58,502 nt of DNA from NCBI GenBank assembly GCA_036260375.1, contig DASZZZ010000095.1:1-58502 (forward strand), given 5' to 3'. Under the pieces are notes generated by a model. The model saw only the letters and a list, made by a program, of their open reading frames with translations, was not told the DNA's origin and searched no databases. Each line of letters starts with the position of its first letter. Position 1 is the stretch's first letter. Position numbers and translations under genes: made by a program. This stretch comes from DASZZZ01 sp036260375 (GTDB taxonomy: Bacteria > Actinomycetota > CADDZG01 > WHSQ01). Shown piece after piece: positions 24,482 to 33,676 of this stretch.

Positions 24482-25675
24482 TCAGCCCGCGAGCTGGAGA
24501 CCGAGGCGCGCCGCGGCCCGCGCCAGCGCGCGCCGGCGGGCGCGCACCGGCCGGCCCGCGCGGGCGTCGTCGACGACGGCGCGCGCGAGGCCCTCGACGG
24601 CCGCGACCGCGGCCGGCGTGTCGAGGTCGTCGGCGAGCGCGGCGTCGACGCGCTCCACCGCGTCGGTCGCGTCGCCGTCGCCGCGGCCCCCGGCCGCGCG
24701 CGCCGCCTCGGCTACGAGCGCGGCGCGCTCACCGCACGCGCGCAGCTCGTCCTCGTCGAAGTCGAGCTCGGTGCGGTAGTGCGTCGACAGCAGGTAGAGC
24801 CGCAGCGCGTCGGCCGTGTGCTTCTCGAGCAGGTCGCGCACGAACACGAGGTTGCCGTCCGACTTCGACATCTTGCGGCCGCCGAGAAGCACCATCGCGA
24901 CGTGCATCCACGCGCGCGCGAACGGTCTCGTACCGGTGACCGCCTCGGACTGCGCGATCTCGCACTCGTGATGCGGGTAGACGAGGTCGGCGCCGCCGCC
25001 GTGGACGTCGACGCGCGGCCCGATGTGCTTGAGCGCGAGCGTCGAGCACTCGATGTGCCACCCGGGACGCCCCGGCCCCCACGGGCTGTCCCACGTCGGC
25101 TCCCCCGGACGCGCCGCCTTCCACAGCGGGAAGTCGAGCGCGTCCTCCTTGCGCGGGTCGTCGATCGTCGTCCCGTCCTGGCCGGCTTCGATGCGCAGCA
25201 TGTCGTCGCGGCGCAGGCGGCTCAGGTCGCCGTACGACCGAGCCCGTGCGACACGGAAGTAGACGTCGCCGTCGACCTCGTACGCGTGACCCGAGCGCAG
25301 CAGCCGCTCGATGACCTCCTTGATCTCCTCGATGCCGCTCGACGCGGTCGGGTACGCGCTTGCGGGCACCATGCCGAGAGCGGCGACGTCCTCGAAGTAG
25401 ATGGCGGTGTAGCGCCGGTGCAGCTCCTCGTAGGACACGCCGAGCTGGGCGGCGCGCGCCAGGATGGAGTCGTCGACGTCGGTGACGTTCTGCACGTAGT
25501 GGACGCGATGGCCGACGTGCACGAGATGGCGTACGAGGACGTCGAACACGAGATACGTCCGTGCGTGGCCCACGTGCGTCGTGTCGTACGGCGTCACGCC
25601 GCACACGTACAGCGACACGTCGCGGCCGAGCTCGACGTCGTCGACGGCGCGCGTCAGCGTGTTGTAGAGGCGCAT
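24482..25675 (-). CDS. cysS: Cysteinyl-tRNA synthetase, short form with MshC-like features
   Basis: 397 residues, shorter than typical CysRS (about 460) because the C-terminal anticodon-binding part is reduced. Class I motifs: HVGH (HIGH equivalent) in VCGVTPYDTTHVGHARTY and KMSKS in RKMSKSDGNLVFV. Zinc ligands VCG, GWHIECS and YPHHECE are present. The opening TPYD-THVGHA and the NLVFV and ADDLDTPAAVAAVEGLAR segments resemble mycothiol ligase MshC, whereas DFPLWKAARPGEP and GWHIECS resemble CysRS. The position next to thyX and the absence of other mycothiol genes favour CysRS; MshC remains possible. Confidence 0.75.
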   Translation of the reverse strand: MRLYNTLTRAVDDVELGRDVSLYVCGVTPYDTTHVGHARTYLVFDVLVRHLVHVGHRVHYVQNVTDVDDSILARAAQLGVSYEELHRRYTAIYFEDVAALGMVPASAYPTASSGIEEIKEVIERLLRSGHAYEVDGDVYFRVARARSYGDLSRLRRDDMLRIEAGQDGTTIDDPRKEDALDFPLWKAARPGEPTWDSPWGPGRPGWHIECSTLALKHIGPRVDVHGGGADLVYPHHECEIAQSEAVTGTRPFARAWMHVAMVLLGGRKMSKSDGNLVFVRDLLEKHTADALRLYLLSTHYRTELDFDEDELRACGERAALVAEAARAAGGRGDGDATDAVERVDAALADDLDTPAAVAAVEGLARAVVDDARAGRPVRARRRALARAAARLGLQLAG

Positions 25676-25696
25676 GCGCTGTGCCCGTCGCGGGCG

Positions 25697-26650
25697 TCAA
25701 GCCTTGCGGTAGTCGGTGACGACGGTGTGCGTCCCGTCCGGGAGCGCGTCGAGCCGGTAGTCGCCGAACAGCACCGGGTCGGCGCGGCGCAGGCACAGGA
25801 ACAGGCGGATCGCGAGCGCGCGTATCTCCGTCTCCGCGTGCGCGTCGGCGCGCATCTCGATCACGTGGCGCAACGAGCGCACGTTGCCGGTCACGACGAT
25901 CGGCGCCTCGGTCTCGTTCGGAAGCAACGAGCGCGCCGTCTGCTGCACCTTCTTGCGCGCGTCGGTGGCGCGCTCGGCGCTCAGCATGCCCAAGCCGTCG
26001 CGCTGGCGCCGCAGGAGCGCGTCGGCCATCTCGTGGTAGCGCACGAACGCCTCGTCCACGCGCGCCTCGAACAGCGCGTGCAGCTCGGGGTCGTCGCGGT
26101 ACTCGGCGCGCTCGACGAAGCGCAGCACGCTGCCGGACACGTAGCGCTGCGAGATCTGCGAGAACGCCATGCCGGCGCGGTGGCGCACGAGCTCGTGCGT
26201 CGTGCTGCGGCTCACGCCGTAGACGAGGAAGCTGAACGTGCTGTGCTCCAGCACGCTGCCGTGACCCGCGGACACGAGGCGCTCGAAGTACGCGCCGGCG
26301 CGGTCGTTGTGCGTGCGGCGGGGCCCGAACGACGCATAACAGAGCTGCCCCGCGACCTTGCACAGCTGCGACGACGGCGGCAGCTCGCCGGGGTCGTCGA
26401 GGTAGCCGGCGAAGCCGAGCGCGTCGTCGAAGCCCTCGAGGAACGGCCGCATCCCCGAGAGGTCGGTCGCCGGCCGCGCGAGCATGACGACGCCGGGCTC
26501 GCACAGGTACGGCGTGCCCACCGCGGTGCGGCGAACCGGCGAGTGGAGCGCGGGAAGGCCGGCGTCGTCGCCGCCGAGGCGCTCGAACAGGGCGTCGGGA
26601 TGGGTGGTCTCGGTCTGCACGCGGGCCTCCGTGACGTGGGAGAGAGCCAC
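25697..26650 (-). CDS. thyX: Flavin-dependent thymidylate synthase ThyX
   Basis: 317 residues, longer than average at the N-terminus; a GTG five codons in could be the true start. The ThyX motif RHR-x7-S-x-R is seen as RHRAGMAFSQISQRY. It is preceded by GHGSVLEHSTFSFLVYGVSR and followed by LLPNETEAPIVVTGNVRSL and ADAHAETEIRALA, all family-conserved. It methylates dUMP with methylenetetrahydrofolate using FAD and NADPH. It lies just upstream of the cysS-like gene on the same strand. Confidence 0.95.
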   Translation of the reverse strand: MALSHVTEARVQTETTHPDALFERLGGDDAGLPALHSPVRRTAVGTPYLCEPGVVMLARPATDLSGMRPFLEGFDDALGFAGYLDDPGELPPSSQLCKVAGQLCYASFGPRRTHNDRAGAYFERLVSAGHGSVLEHSTFSFLVYGVSRSTTHELVRHRAGMAFSQISQRYVSGSVLRFVERAEYRDDPELHALFEARVDEAFVRYHEMADALLRRQRDGLGMLSAERATDARKKVQQTARSLLPNETEAPIVVTGNVRSLRHVIEMRADAHAETEIRALAIRLFLCLRRADPVLFGDYRLDALPDGTHTVVTDYRKA

Positions 26651-26692
26651 GTTACTACGGTGCCCCCGGCGCGCCCCGGATCGCCGGCGCGT

Positions 26693-27358
26693 TCAGCGGC
26701 GGCCGAGGTAGGCGGCGGGCGGCCGCCGCGCGTACGGGGGCACGGGCTCGTCGCGCACGCGGCCCGGGTCCGGCTCCGGCGGCTGCGCGACGAGCTCGAG
26801 CGGGACGACGCCGGCCCACACGGGCAGCTCGAGGTCGGCGTCGTCGTCCGCCGGCGGCCCCGTGCGCACCTTGGCCGACGCCTCGTCGACGCGGATCGAG
26901 ACGACGGTCGTCGCCCGCAGCTCGGCGTCGCTCGGGGGGCGCACGTCGGTCCACCGCCCCGGGAGCACGTGCTCCGAGATCGCCTCCAGCGCGGCGAGCT
27001 TGGGCGCCCGCTGCGCGACCTCGCGCGCTACGCCGAGCACGACCGCCGAGCGGTAGTTCATCGAGCTGTGGAACGCCGAGCGCGCCAGCACGAGCCCGTC
27101 GACGACGGTCGCGGTCGCGCACGCCGGTGCGCCCGACCGGAGGTGACGGAACAGGCGGCTCGCGCTGGAGCCGTGCAGGACGAGCTCGTCGCCGACGCGG
27201 GCGTGGATCGCCGGCATGACGTACGGCTGGCCGTCGACGACGACGCCGACGTGGCACACGGGGGCCGCGTCGAGGATCGCGTCGATCGCGGCGCGGTCGT
27301 AGACCCCGCGCGCCGGGACGCGGTGGACCGTCGTGCGCGCCGTCCTGAGGTCGTCCAC
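26693..27358 (-). CDS. Pyridoxamine 5'-phosphate oxidase-like flavin-binding protein
   Basis: 221 residues, GTG start. Split-barrel FMN-binding fold of the Pyridox_ox_2/nitroimidazole-resistance group: PVCHVGVVVDGQPYVMPAIH, DELVLHGSSASRLFRHLRSG, FHSSMNYRSAVVLGVARE and SISRVD-like strand VSIRVDEASAKVR. The acidic Pro-rich C-terminus is family-typical. It probably reduces a small molecule with a flavin or F420; the substrate is unknown. Genes on both sides run in the same direction with short gaps. Confidence 0.85.
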   Translation of the reverse strand: MDDLRTARTTVHRVPARGVYDRAAIDAILDAAPVCHVGVVVDGQPYVMPAIHARVGDELVLHGSSASRLFRHLRSGAPACATATVVDGLVLARSAFHSSMNYRSAVVLGVAREVAQRAPKLAALEAISEHVLPGRWTDVRPPSDAELRATTVVSIRVDEASAKVRTGPPADDDADLELPVWAGVVPLELVAQPPEPDPGRVRDEPVPPYARRPPAAYLGRR

Positions 27359-27398
27359 GTGCCGAGGATACGGGGACGCCGCGCCGCCGGCGTCGTGG

Positions 27399-28085
27399 TC
27401 ACGTCGCGGTCTCGGTCGTCACCGGCGCGCCGTCGCGGTAGCCGGCCTCGCGCACGACGCGCCGGCGGTCGCGCGCGAGCACGTACACCAGCAGCGCGCT
27501 CAGCGCGAGATGGCCCGCGGCCGTGTAGAGCCCGGGGAAGTAGCCGCCGCGCAGCACCGGGAACACGAAGTGCGACACCGCGTTCACGAGCCCGGCCCCC
27601 AGCGCGTAGAACCACAGCAGGTAGTTCGCGACGCGCACGCGGTAGAGCGCGCCGGCCGCGCCGAGGCACCACAGCGCGTTGAACCCGAACACGAACACGA
27701 GCAGGAACGCGGGCTCGCTCCAGCGCCGGGGGCTGTCGAAGAGCTCGACGAACTCGTGCGGGAAGCCGCCCGCGTACTCCTCGGCCATGTGCGCGATCTG
27801 GAACGCGACCGCGCACAGATAGGTCGCGACGGCGGCGCGCGACACGACCGGATGGCGGTAGTTCGTCGCGAGCCACGCGGCGTAGGCGCCGGCCGCGGCG
27901 ACGCCGAGGATGACCGCGGCCTGCACCGGCAGGGTCGCCGCCGCCCACGCGACGCCGCCGAGCACGGCGACCGCGACCGCCGCCGCGGACCACCACTCGA
28001 CGCGCTCGCGTCGGTACGCCGGCACGGCGGGGACCGGCGCGCCGCGGTCGGCGGAGGGGGCGGGGCGCTCGGGCGCTGATGTCAT
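27399..28085 (-). CDS. HXXEE-domain membrane protein
   Basis: 228 residues with about six membrane segments. The family-defining HMAEEYAGGFP (H-x-x-E-E) lies in the third segment, and a second conserved polar cluster reads NAVSHFVFPVLRGGYFPGLY. HXXEE proteins have no established biochemical role; the conserved His/Glu residues suggest a membrane-embedded metal site. The proline-rich N-terminus is cytoplasmic. No operon partner clarifies its role. Confidence 0.8.
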   Translation of the reverse strand: MTSAPERPAPSADRGAPVPAVPAYRRERVEWWSAAAVAVAVLGGVAWAAATLPVQAAVILGVAAAGAYAAWLATNYRHPVVSRAAVATYLCAVAFQIAHMAEEYAGGFPHEFVELFDSPRRWSEPAFLLVFVFGFNALWCLGAAGALYRVRVANYLLWFYALGAGLVNAVSHFVFPVLRGGYFPGLYTAAGHLALSALLVYVLARDRRRVVREAGYRDGAPVTTETAT

Positions 28086-28118
28086 CGCGCGACGAATTAT
28101 GCCCGCGCGGCCGCCGTG

Positions 28119-28334
28119 TCAGTCCTTGCGCCGCTCCTCCCGACGCTCCTCGCGCCGCTCCCGCAGCTCCTCCTGGCGCTCCTGGCGCCGGTCGCGCGCG
28201 TCGCGGCCGCGGTCGTCGTCGATGCCCGGCCCCAGCCGGCTCGTCACGAGCGACACGGTCACGGCGACGATCGCGAGCGCGACGAGAAGCGAGCCGACGA
28301 TCTGGAGCGCGTGCGAGCGCGCCGCGTCGGCCAC
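28119..28334 (-). CDS. Small membrane protein with charged Arg/Glu tail
   Basis: 71 residues from GTG: one membrane helix (LQIVGSLLVALAIVAVTVS) followed by an extremely charged C-terminal half made of RRQERQEELRERREERR-type repeats, probably a helical rod on the cytoplasmic side. The start lies one base after the stop of the upstream four-helix membrane protein, so they are translated together. No family is recognised. Confidence 0.65.
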   Translation of the reverse strand: MADAARSHALQIVGSLLVALAIVAVTVSLVTSRLGPGIDDDRGRDARDRRQERQEELRERREERREERRKD

Positions 28335-28335
28335 G

Positions 28336-28794
28336 TCAGCCGCCGAGGAGGTAGTCGCCGGCCGACGTGAGCCACGTCGCGAGGAACAGCGCGAACACCG
28401 TGAGGCCGATGACCGGCAGGTACTTCCCGAGCCGATGCCACCACCGCACCACGACGATCTTGAACGCGAGCGCCGCGAGGAGCGCGAACGCGGCGACGAC
28501 GTGCATCGTGGCGCGGTCGGTCTCGCCCGGGCGCGCGTGCTCGATGCCGTCCTCGATCCCGAAGTACGCGAGGCACATGAACGCGACGACGATAGTGATC
28601 GTCACGATCGTGTCGCCCACGGCGCGGTGAGCGAACGACGCGGGCTTGCCCTTGAGGAACGGGAGCTTGACCTTGCCCCAGCCGACGGCCATCAGCACGA
28701 CCTGGTACACGGCGAGCGCCATGATCACCGACGCCAGGACGATCTTGACGGCGGTGACGTTGCCGTTGGCGAGGTTCTCGACGAGGTCCTCCAT
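28336..28794 (-). CDS. Four-helix membrane protein, b-type cytochrome-like (possibly DUF6529)
   Basis: 152 residues with four hydrophobic segments. Histidines recur near membrane faces (SFAHRAVGDTIV, MHVVAAFALLA, RWWHRLGKYLP), as in small b561-like haem proteins, and the overall pattern resembles actinobacterial DUF6529. Haem binding is an inference from spacing only. It is coupled to the small charged membrane protein downstream and ends the run of minus-strand genes before a divergent DUF2231 gene. Confidence 0.7.
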   Translation of the reverse strand: MEDLVENLANGNVTAVKIVLASVIMALAVYQVVLMAVGWGKVKLPFLKGKPASFAHRAVGDTIVTITIVVAFMCLAYFGIEDGIEHARPGETDRATMHVVAAFALLAALAFKIVVVRWWHRLGKYLPVIGLTVFALFLATWLTSAGDYLLGG

Positions 28795-28921
28795 GACGCG
28801 GCCTCCCGGCGGCGTGCACGGCCGCGGCGCGGCTCGGTGGCGCAACCATACCCGGGCCCGGATTGCGCGCCGCGGTGCGCGGGTATCGACCGGGCCGACC
28901 CCGCCGAACGCGGAGACGACG

Positions 28922-29554
28922 ATGCACGAACGCCCACCGTACGACCTCGGCTCGAGCCGTCCCGACGGCCGCTCCGGCGACGCCGGGCGGACCCGCGCCG
29001 GCCGGACGCTGCACTGCGCGGCCGAGGTCGTCGAGAGCGCCGGCGGTCTCGACGCGGCCGCCGCGCCGCTCCACCGCCTCGGCCGCGCGCTGCGGGCGAG
29101 CGCGGCCGGCGATGCGCTGCGAGGCGCGTGGCTCGGGCACGCGCTGCACCCGATGGCGACCGACTTCCCGCTCGGCGCGTGGATGTCGGCGTCGCTCCTC
29201 GACCTGATCGGCGGGCCGGACGCGCGCGAGGCGGCGCGGCGGCTGGTCGCGTTCGGCCTCGTCATGGCCGCGCCCACGGTCGCCTCGGGCGTCGCCGAGA
29301 TCGGCGCGGCACCGCCGCGGGCGCGGCGCGTCGGCGTCGTGCACGCGGCCGTCAACCTGACCGCGACGGCGCTGTACGCGGCGTCGTTCGTCGCCCGGAC
29401 ACGCGGCGCCCATCGCCGCGGCGCGGCCCTCGGCATCGCCGGCGGGCTGTGCGCGACCGCGGGCGGCTACTTCGGCGGCCACCTGTCGCTCGAGAACGCG
29501 GTCGGCGTCGACCGGACCCACGCCGACGCGTCGTCGTCCGACGCCGGCCGCTGA
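28922..29554 (+). CDS. DUF2231-domain membrane protein
   Basis: 210 residues. The family signature GHALHPMATDFPLGAWMSAS is clear, followed by helices carrying FGLVMAAPTVASGVAE, GVVHAAVNLTATALYAA and GGYFGGHLSLENAVGVDR. DUF2231 proteins are predicted redox- or haem-related membrane proteins of unknown function. The N-terminal 60 residues are soluble. The gene is convergent with yceI across a strong hairpin. Confidence 0.82.
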   Translation: MHERPPYDLGSSRPDGRSGDAGRTRAGRTLHCAAEVVESAGGLDAAAAPLHRLGRALRASAAGDALRGAWLGHALHPMATDFPLGAWMSASLLDLIGGPDAREAARRLVAFGLVMAAPTVASGVAEIGAAPPRARRVGVVHAAVNLTATALYAASFVARTRGAHRRGAALGIAGGLCATAGGYFGGHLSLENAVGVDRTHADASSSDAGR

Positions 29555-29603
29555 CCTCCGCGTCGGCGTCGTCGAGGGCGGCCCACCGGTCGTCGAGCGG
29601 CGG

Positions 29604-29630
29604 CCCCGTCGCGCGGGCGCGACGCCGGGG
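29604..29630. terminator. Bidirectional terminator hairpin
   Basis: GTCGCGC-GG-GCGCGAC (29608-29623) is a perfect inverted repeat, extended by CCCC before and GGGG after with a three-base bulge. It lies in the 115-base gap between two convergent genes. No U-run follows, as is usual in GC-rich genomes. Confidence 0.6.
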
Positions 29631-29669
29631 CTTCCCGCCGCCGCGGCGACACGGGCCGAACGGGCGGGC

Positions 29670-30239
29670 CTAGGCCGACACGCTGCTCTCGGCCGCGGCC
29701 CCCTCCTCGACCGCCGCCCGGCTCCGCACGAGCTGGACGTCGATCTCGATCGCGACGTTGTCGCTCACGAGCCAGCCGCCGCCGTCGAGCGGGAGGTTCC
29801 ACTTGAGGCCCCAGTCGCTGCGCTTGATCGTGGTCGTCAGGGTGCCGCCGACCTTGTGGTTGCCGAACGGGTCGACGCCCTCGCCGCCGTGCTCGTAGTC
29901 GAGCTCCACCGGCCGGGTGACGCCCTTGATCGTGAGCTCGCCGACGACGACGTAGCGGCCGTCGCCGGCCGGCGTCACCGACTTCGCCTCGAAGACCATC
30001 GTCGGAAAGCGGTCGACGTCGAAGAGCTCGGCGCTGCGGAGGTGCGCGTCGCGGTCCGGGTTGCCGGTGTCGATGCTCGCCATCTCGATCTCGATGCGGC
30101 CGCGCGCGCCGGCGACGTCGGCCGGGTCGCCCGAGACCTCGCCGCCGAAGCGGGTGAACTGCCCGCGAACCTTGGAGAGCCCCATGTGCCGCACGGAGAA
30201 GCTCACCGTCGTGTGGGCCGTGTCGAGCGTCCAGCTCAT
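29670..30239 (-). CDS. YceI-family isoprenoid/lipid-binding protein
   Basis: 189 residues. The YceI beta-barrel is complete: WTLDTAHTTVSFSVRHMGLSK at the start, GRIEIEMASIDTGNPDRDAHL, FPTMVFEAKSV, GELTIKGVTRPVELDYEH, and WGLKWNLPLDGGGWLVSD. No signal peptide is seen, so this is a cytoplasmic member; YceI proteins bind polyisoprenoid or amphiphilic lipids. Divergent from an HxlR regulator, a common pairing in which the regulator senses stress and controls yceI. Confidence 0.92.
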   Translation of the reverse strand: MSWTLDTAHTTVSFSVRHMGLSKVRGQFTRFGGEVSGDPADVAGARGRIEIEMASIDTGNPDRDAHLRSAELFDVDRFPTMVFEAKSVTPAGDGRYVVVGELTIKGVTRPVELDYEHGGEGVDPFGNHKVGGTLTTTIKRSDWGLKWNLPLDGGGWLVSDNVAIEIDVQLVRSRAAVEEGAAAESSVSA

Positions 30240-30260
30240 GCCGTTCCTCCCTCGTCGAAG

Positions 30261-30286
30261 TCTTATGTTCTGTAAGAGCCTATACT
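30261..30286. promoter_or_regulatory. Operator/promoter region between yceI and hxlR
   Basis: TCTTA-N7-TAAGA (30261-30277) is an inverted repeat centred 30 bases upstream of yceI; a TATACT hexamer follows (30281-30286). A separate TAGAAT (30322-30327) ends 6 bases before the hxlR ATG and fits a leaderless promoter for it. HxlR proteins usually bind such AT-rich inverted repeats between divergent genes. Confidence 0.45.
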
Positions 30287-30333
30287 TTCATATGTGACTA
30301 GTCGAACATGAGCAGGACGGTTAGAATTCCCGC

Positions 30334-30708
30334 ATGGCGCAGGCGGAGGTCGAGCGAGGCGGGCTGGCGGCGTTCTGTCCCGCCTACACGAGGGCGATCG
30401 AGATCATCGGCCGGCGCTGGACGGGCGCGATCGTGCGCTCGATGCTCGCCGGCGCGACCCGCTTCAGCGAGATCGTCGCGGCCGTCCCGGACCTCAGCGA
30501 CCGCCTCCTGTCGGAGCGGCTGAAGGAGCTCGAGGCCGAGGGGGTCGTCGAGCGCGTCGTCACGCCGACCAAGCCCGTGCGGGTCGAGTACCGGCTGACG
30601 GACAAGGGCCGCGCCCTGGGATCCGTCGTCCACGCCGTCGCCGAGTGGGCGCACGACTGGGCGCGCGACTCCGAGCCCGGCGAGCCCGGCGGCGCGGGCG
30701 CCGCGTAG
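30334..30708 (+). CDS. HxlR-family transcriptional regulator
   Basis: 124 residues. Begins with the HxlR-type cysteine FCPAYTRAIEIIGRRWTGAI, followed by the winged helix (TRFSEIVAAVPDLSDRLLSE, RLKELEAEGVVERVV) and VRVEYRLTDKGRAL. The single Cys in this position is the redox or aldehyde sensor in YodB/HxlR relatives. It is divergent from yceI, which it probably regulates, and ends 7 bases from the convergent chrA. Confidence 0.92.
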   Translation: MAQAEVERGGLAAFCPAYTRAIEIIGRRWTGAIVRSMLAGATRFSEIVAAVPDLSDRLLSERLKELEAEGVVERVVTPTKPVRVEYRLTDKGRALGSVVHAVAEWAHDWARDSEPGEPGGAGAA

Positions 30709-30715
30709 CCACGCG

Positions 30716-32104
30716 TCACAGCGCCCGGTAGGCGAGACCCGCGACGGCGCTGCCCCCCACGACCCACAGCACGTTCCACCGGAACCTCCACAGCCCCGCG
30801 AACGCGACCGCCGCTAGCGCCAGCGCGAACGGGTCGAGCGACGCCGGCTCGGGCCACGGGAGCGTGAACACGAGCAGCCGGCCGACGCCGACGTCGCCGA
30901 ACAGCGTCGCGACGCCGAAGGAGACCGCGAGGTCGAGGATGACGCCGACGACCGCGGCCGTCACCGCGCCGAGCGCGGCGTCGAGGAGCCGGTTGCCGCG
31001 CAGGCGCTCGATGTACGGAGCGCCGAGGAAGATCCACAGGAAGCACGGCGCGAACGTCGCCCACACCGTGACGACCGCCCCGAGCGCGCCCGCGACGACC
31101 GGGTCGAGCCCGCCCGGGAAGCGGTAGGCCGCGAGGAACCCGACGAACTGCGTGACCATGATCAGCGGTCCCGGCGTCGACTCGGCGAGCCCGAGCCCCG
31201 TGACCATCTGCCCCGGCTCGAGCCACCCGAAGTGGTGGACCGCGGCCTGGTCGATGTAGGCGAGGACCGCGTAGGCGCCGCCGAACGTGATCATCGCGGC
31301 GTGGCTGAAGAACAGGGCCTCGCGCGCGAGCGTGTCGTCGGCGCCGCGCACGAGGACGACGGCGAGCAGCGGCGCCCACCACACGACGAGGCCGACGACG
31401 AGCACGGCGGCGGTCCGCAGGCGCGGCGACGCGTCGGCGTCGTGGTCGTCGGCGATCAGGGGGCCGGCGTCGCCGGACGGCGCCTCGTGAACGGCGGCGC
31501 GCCGGAAGAGGTCCGGCCGGACGCGCCCCCCGACGAGCCCGGTCGCGGCGGCCCCCGCGACGACGAGCGGGAACGGCACCGCGACGACGAAGATCGCGAC
31601 GAACGCGCCGGCGGCGATCGCGGCCATGGCCGGGTTGCGCAGCGCCCTCGCTCCGACCCGCACGACGGCGACGAGGACGAGCGCCACGACCGCGGCGCGC
31701 AGCCCGTAGAACACCGCCGCGACCCATGCGACGTCGCCGTGGACCGCGTACGTCCACGACAGGGCCAGCATCAGCACGAACGCCGGTGCCACGAACAGGA
31801 CCCCGGCGACGATGCCGCCCCACGTCCCGTTGAGCAGCCAGCCGACGTAGATCGCGAGCTGCTGCGCCTCGGGACCGGGCAGCAGCATGCAGTAGTTCAG
31901 CGCGTGGAGGAAGCGGTTCTCCGAGATCCACCGCTTGCGCTCGACGAGGTCGTGGTGCATGAGCGCGATCTGCCCCGCGGGGCCGCCGAAGTTGACGAAC
32001 CCGAGCCGGAGCCAGTAACGGAACGCCTCGCCGAACGGGATCAGGTGGCCGGCGCGCCCCCGCCGCCCGGGCGCGGGACGGCCGGTGACGGGACGGCCGC
32101 GCAT
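30716..32104 (-). CDS. chrA: Chromate transporter ChrA
   Basis: 462 residues, the long form with two homologous halves. Signature segments: FRYWLRLGFVNFGGPAGQIA, LNYCMLLPGPEAQQLAIYVG in the first half and FFSHAAMITFGGAYAVLAY, GLGLAESTPGPLIMVTQFVG in the second. About ten to twelve membrane spans. CHR proteins export chromate, and some carry sulfate or other oxyanions. It stands alone between a regulator and a sigma factor. Confidence 0.94.
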   Translation of the reverse strand: MRGRPVTGRPAPGRRGRAGHLIPFGEAFRYWLRLGFVNFGGPAGQIALMHHDLVERKRWISENRFLHALNYCMLLPGPEAQQLAIYVGWLLNGTWGGIVAGVLFVAPAFVLMLALSWTYAVHGDVAWVAAVFYGLRAAVVALVLVAVVRVGARALRNPAMAAIAAGAFVAIFVVAVPFPLVVAGAAATGLVGGRVRPDLFRRAAVHEAPSGDAGPLIADDHDADASPRLRTAAVLVVGLVVWWAPLLAVVLVRGADDTLAREALFFSHAAMITFGGAYAVLAYIDQAAVHHFGWLEPGQMVTGLGLAESTPGPLIMVTQFVGFLAAYRFPGGLDPVVAGALGAVVTVWATFAPCFLWIFLGAPYIERLRGNRLLDAALGAVTAAVVGVILDLAVSFGVATLFGDVGVGRLLVFTLPWPEPASLDPFALALAAVAFAGLWRFRWNVLWVVGGSAVAGLAYRAL

Positions 32105-32284
32105 GCCCGCACGTTACGTCACCCGCGCGCGGCGCGACGGCGTCCGCCGGTCGCGGCCGCGACGACGCGGCCGGCCGGCGAAGTCGTCGGTCCACCTTCC
32201 GCGCCGCCGAGGCGGCTGCCTATGATGGGAGCTCGCAGTCGATTCGCCGCACTGGGCTCCAGGGCGGGAGAGGAGCAACCCCGG

Positions 32285-33283
<999 letters not shown>

Positions 33284-33676
33284 CGGCTCCAGCGCGACGA
33301 CGTCGCCGAGGCCGGCGAGCGCCAGAAGGGCGACGAGCTCGGGCCGCGCCCGGCGCACCGTCGCACGCGCGCCGAAGCGGCGCGCGACGAGGTGCACGCG
33401 CGCGACGAGGTCGACCGCCCCGAGGTCGGGGGCCGCGGCCCCCATGTCGCACACGACCGCGCCGGCGCAGCGCGTCCGCACGAGCGCGCCGACGCGCTCG
33501 CACAGCGTCGCGGCGTCGGCGGGCGCGACGCGGCCCGCGACGACGATTACGACGGCCGCGGGCTCGCCCGAGCGCCGCGTCGCGCGCACGCGGGCGCGGC
33601 ACGGCTGCCGAGCGGCCACGCGCCCTCCTTTCGCGTCGTCGTGCAGACGGCCCTCGTCGCCGCGGCCGGTCGCCGT

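Noticed and set aside
24422..27682. About 1086-codon plus-strand frame opposite cysS, thyX and the PNPOx-like gene
   Set aside because: It runs antisense across three genes with clear catalytic motifs and translates to Arg/Val/Asp-rich low-complexity sequence with no domain.
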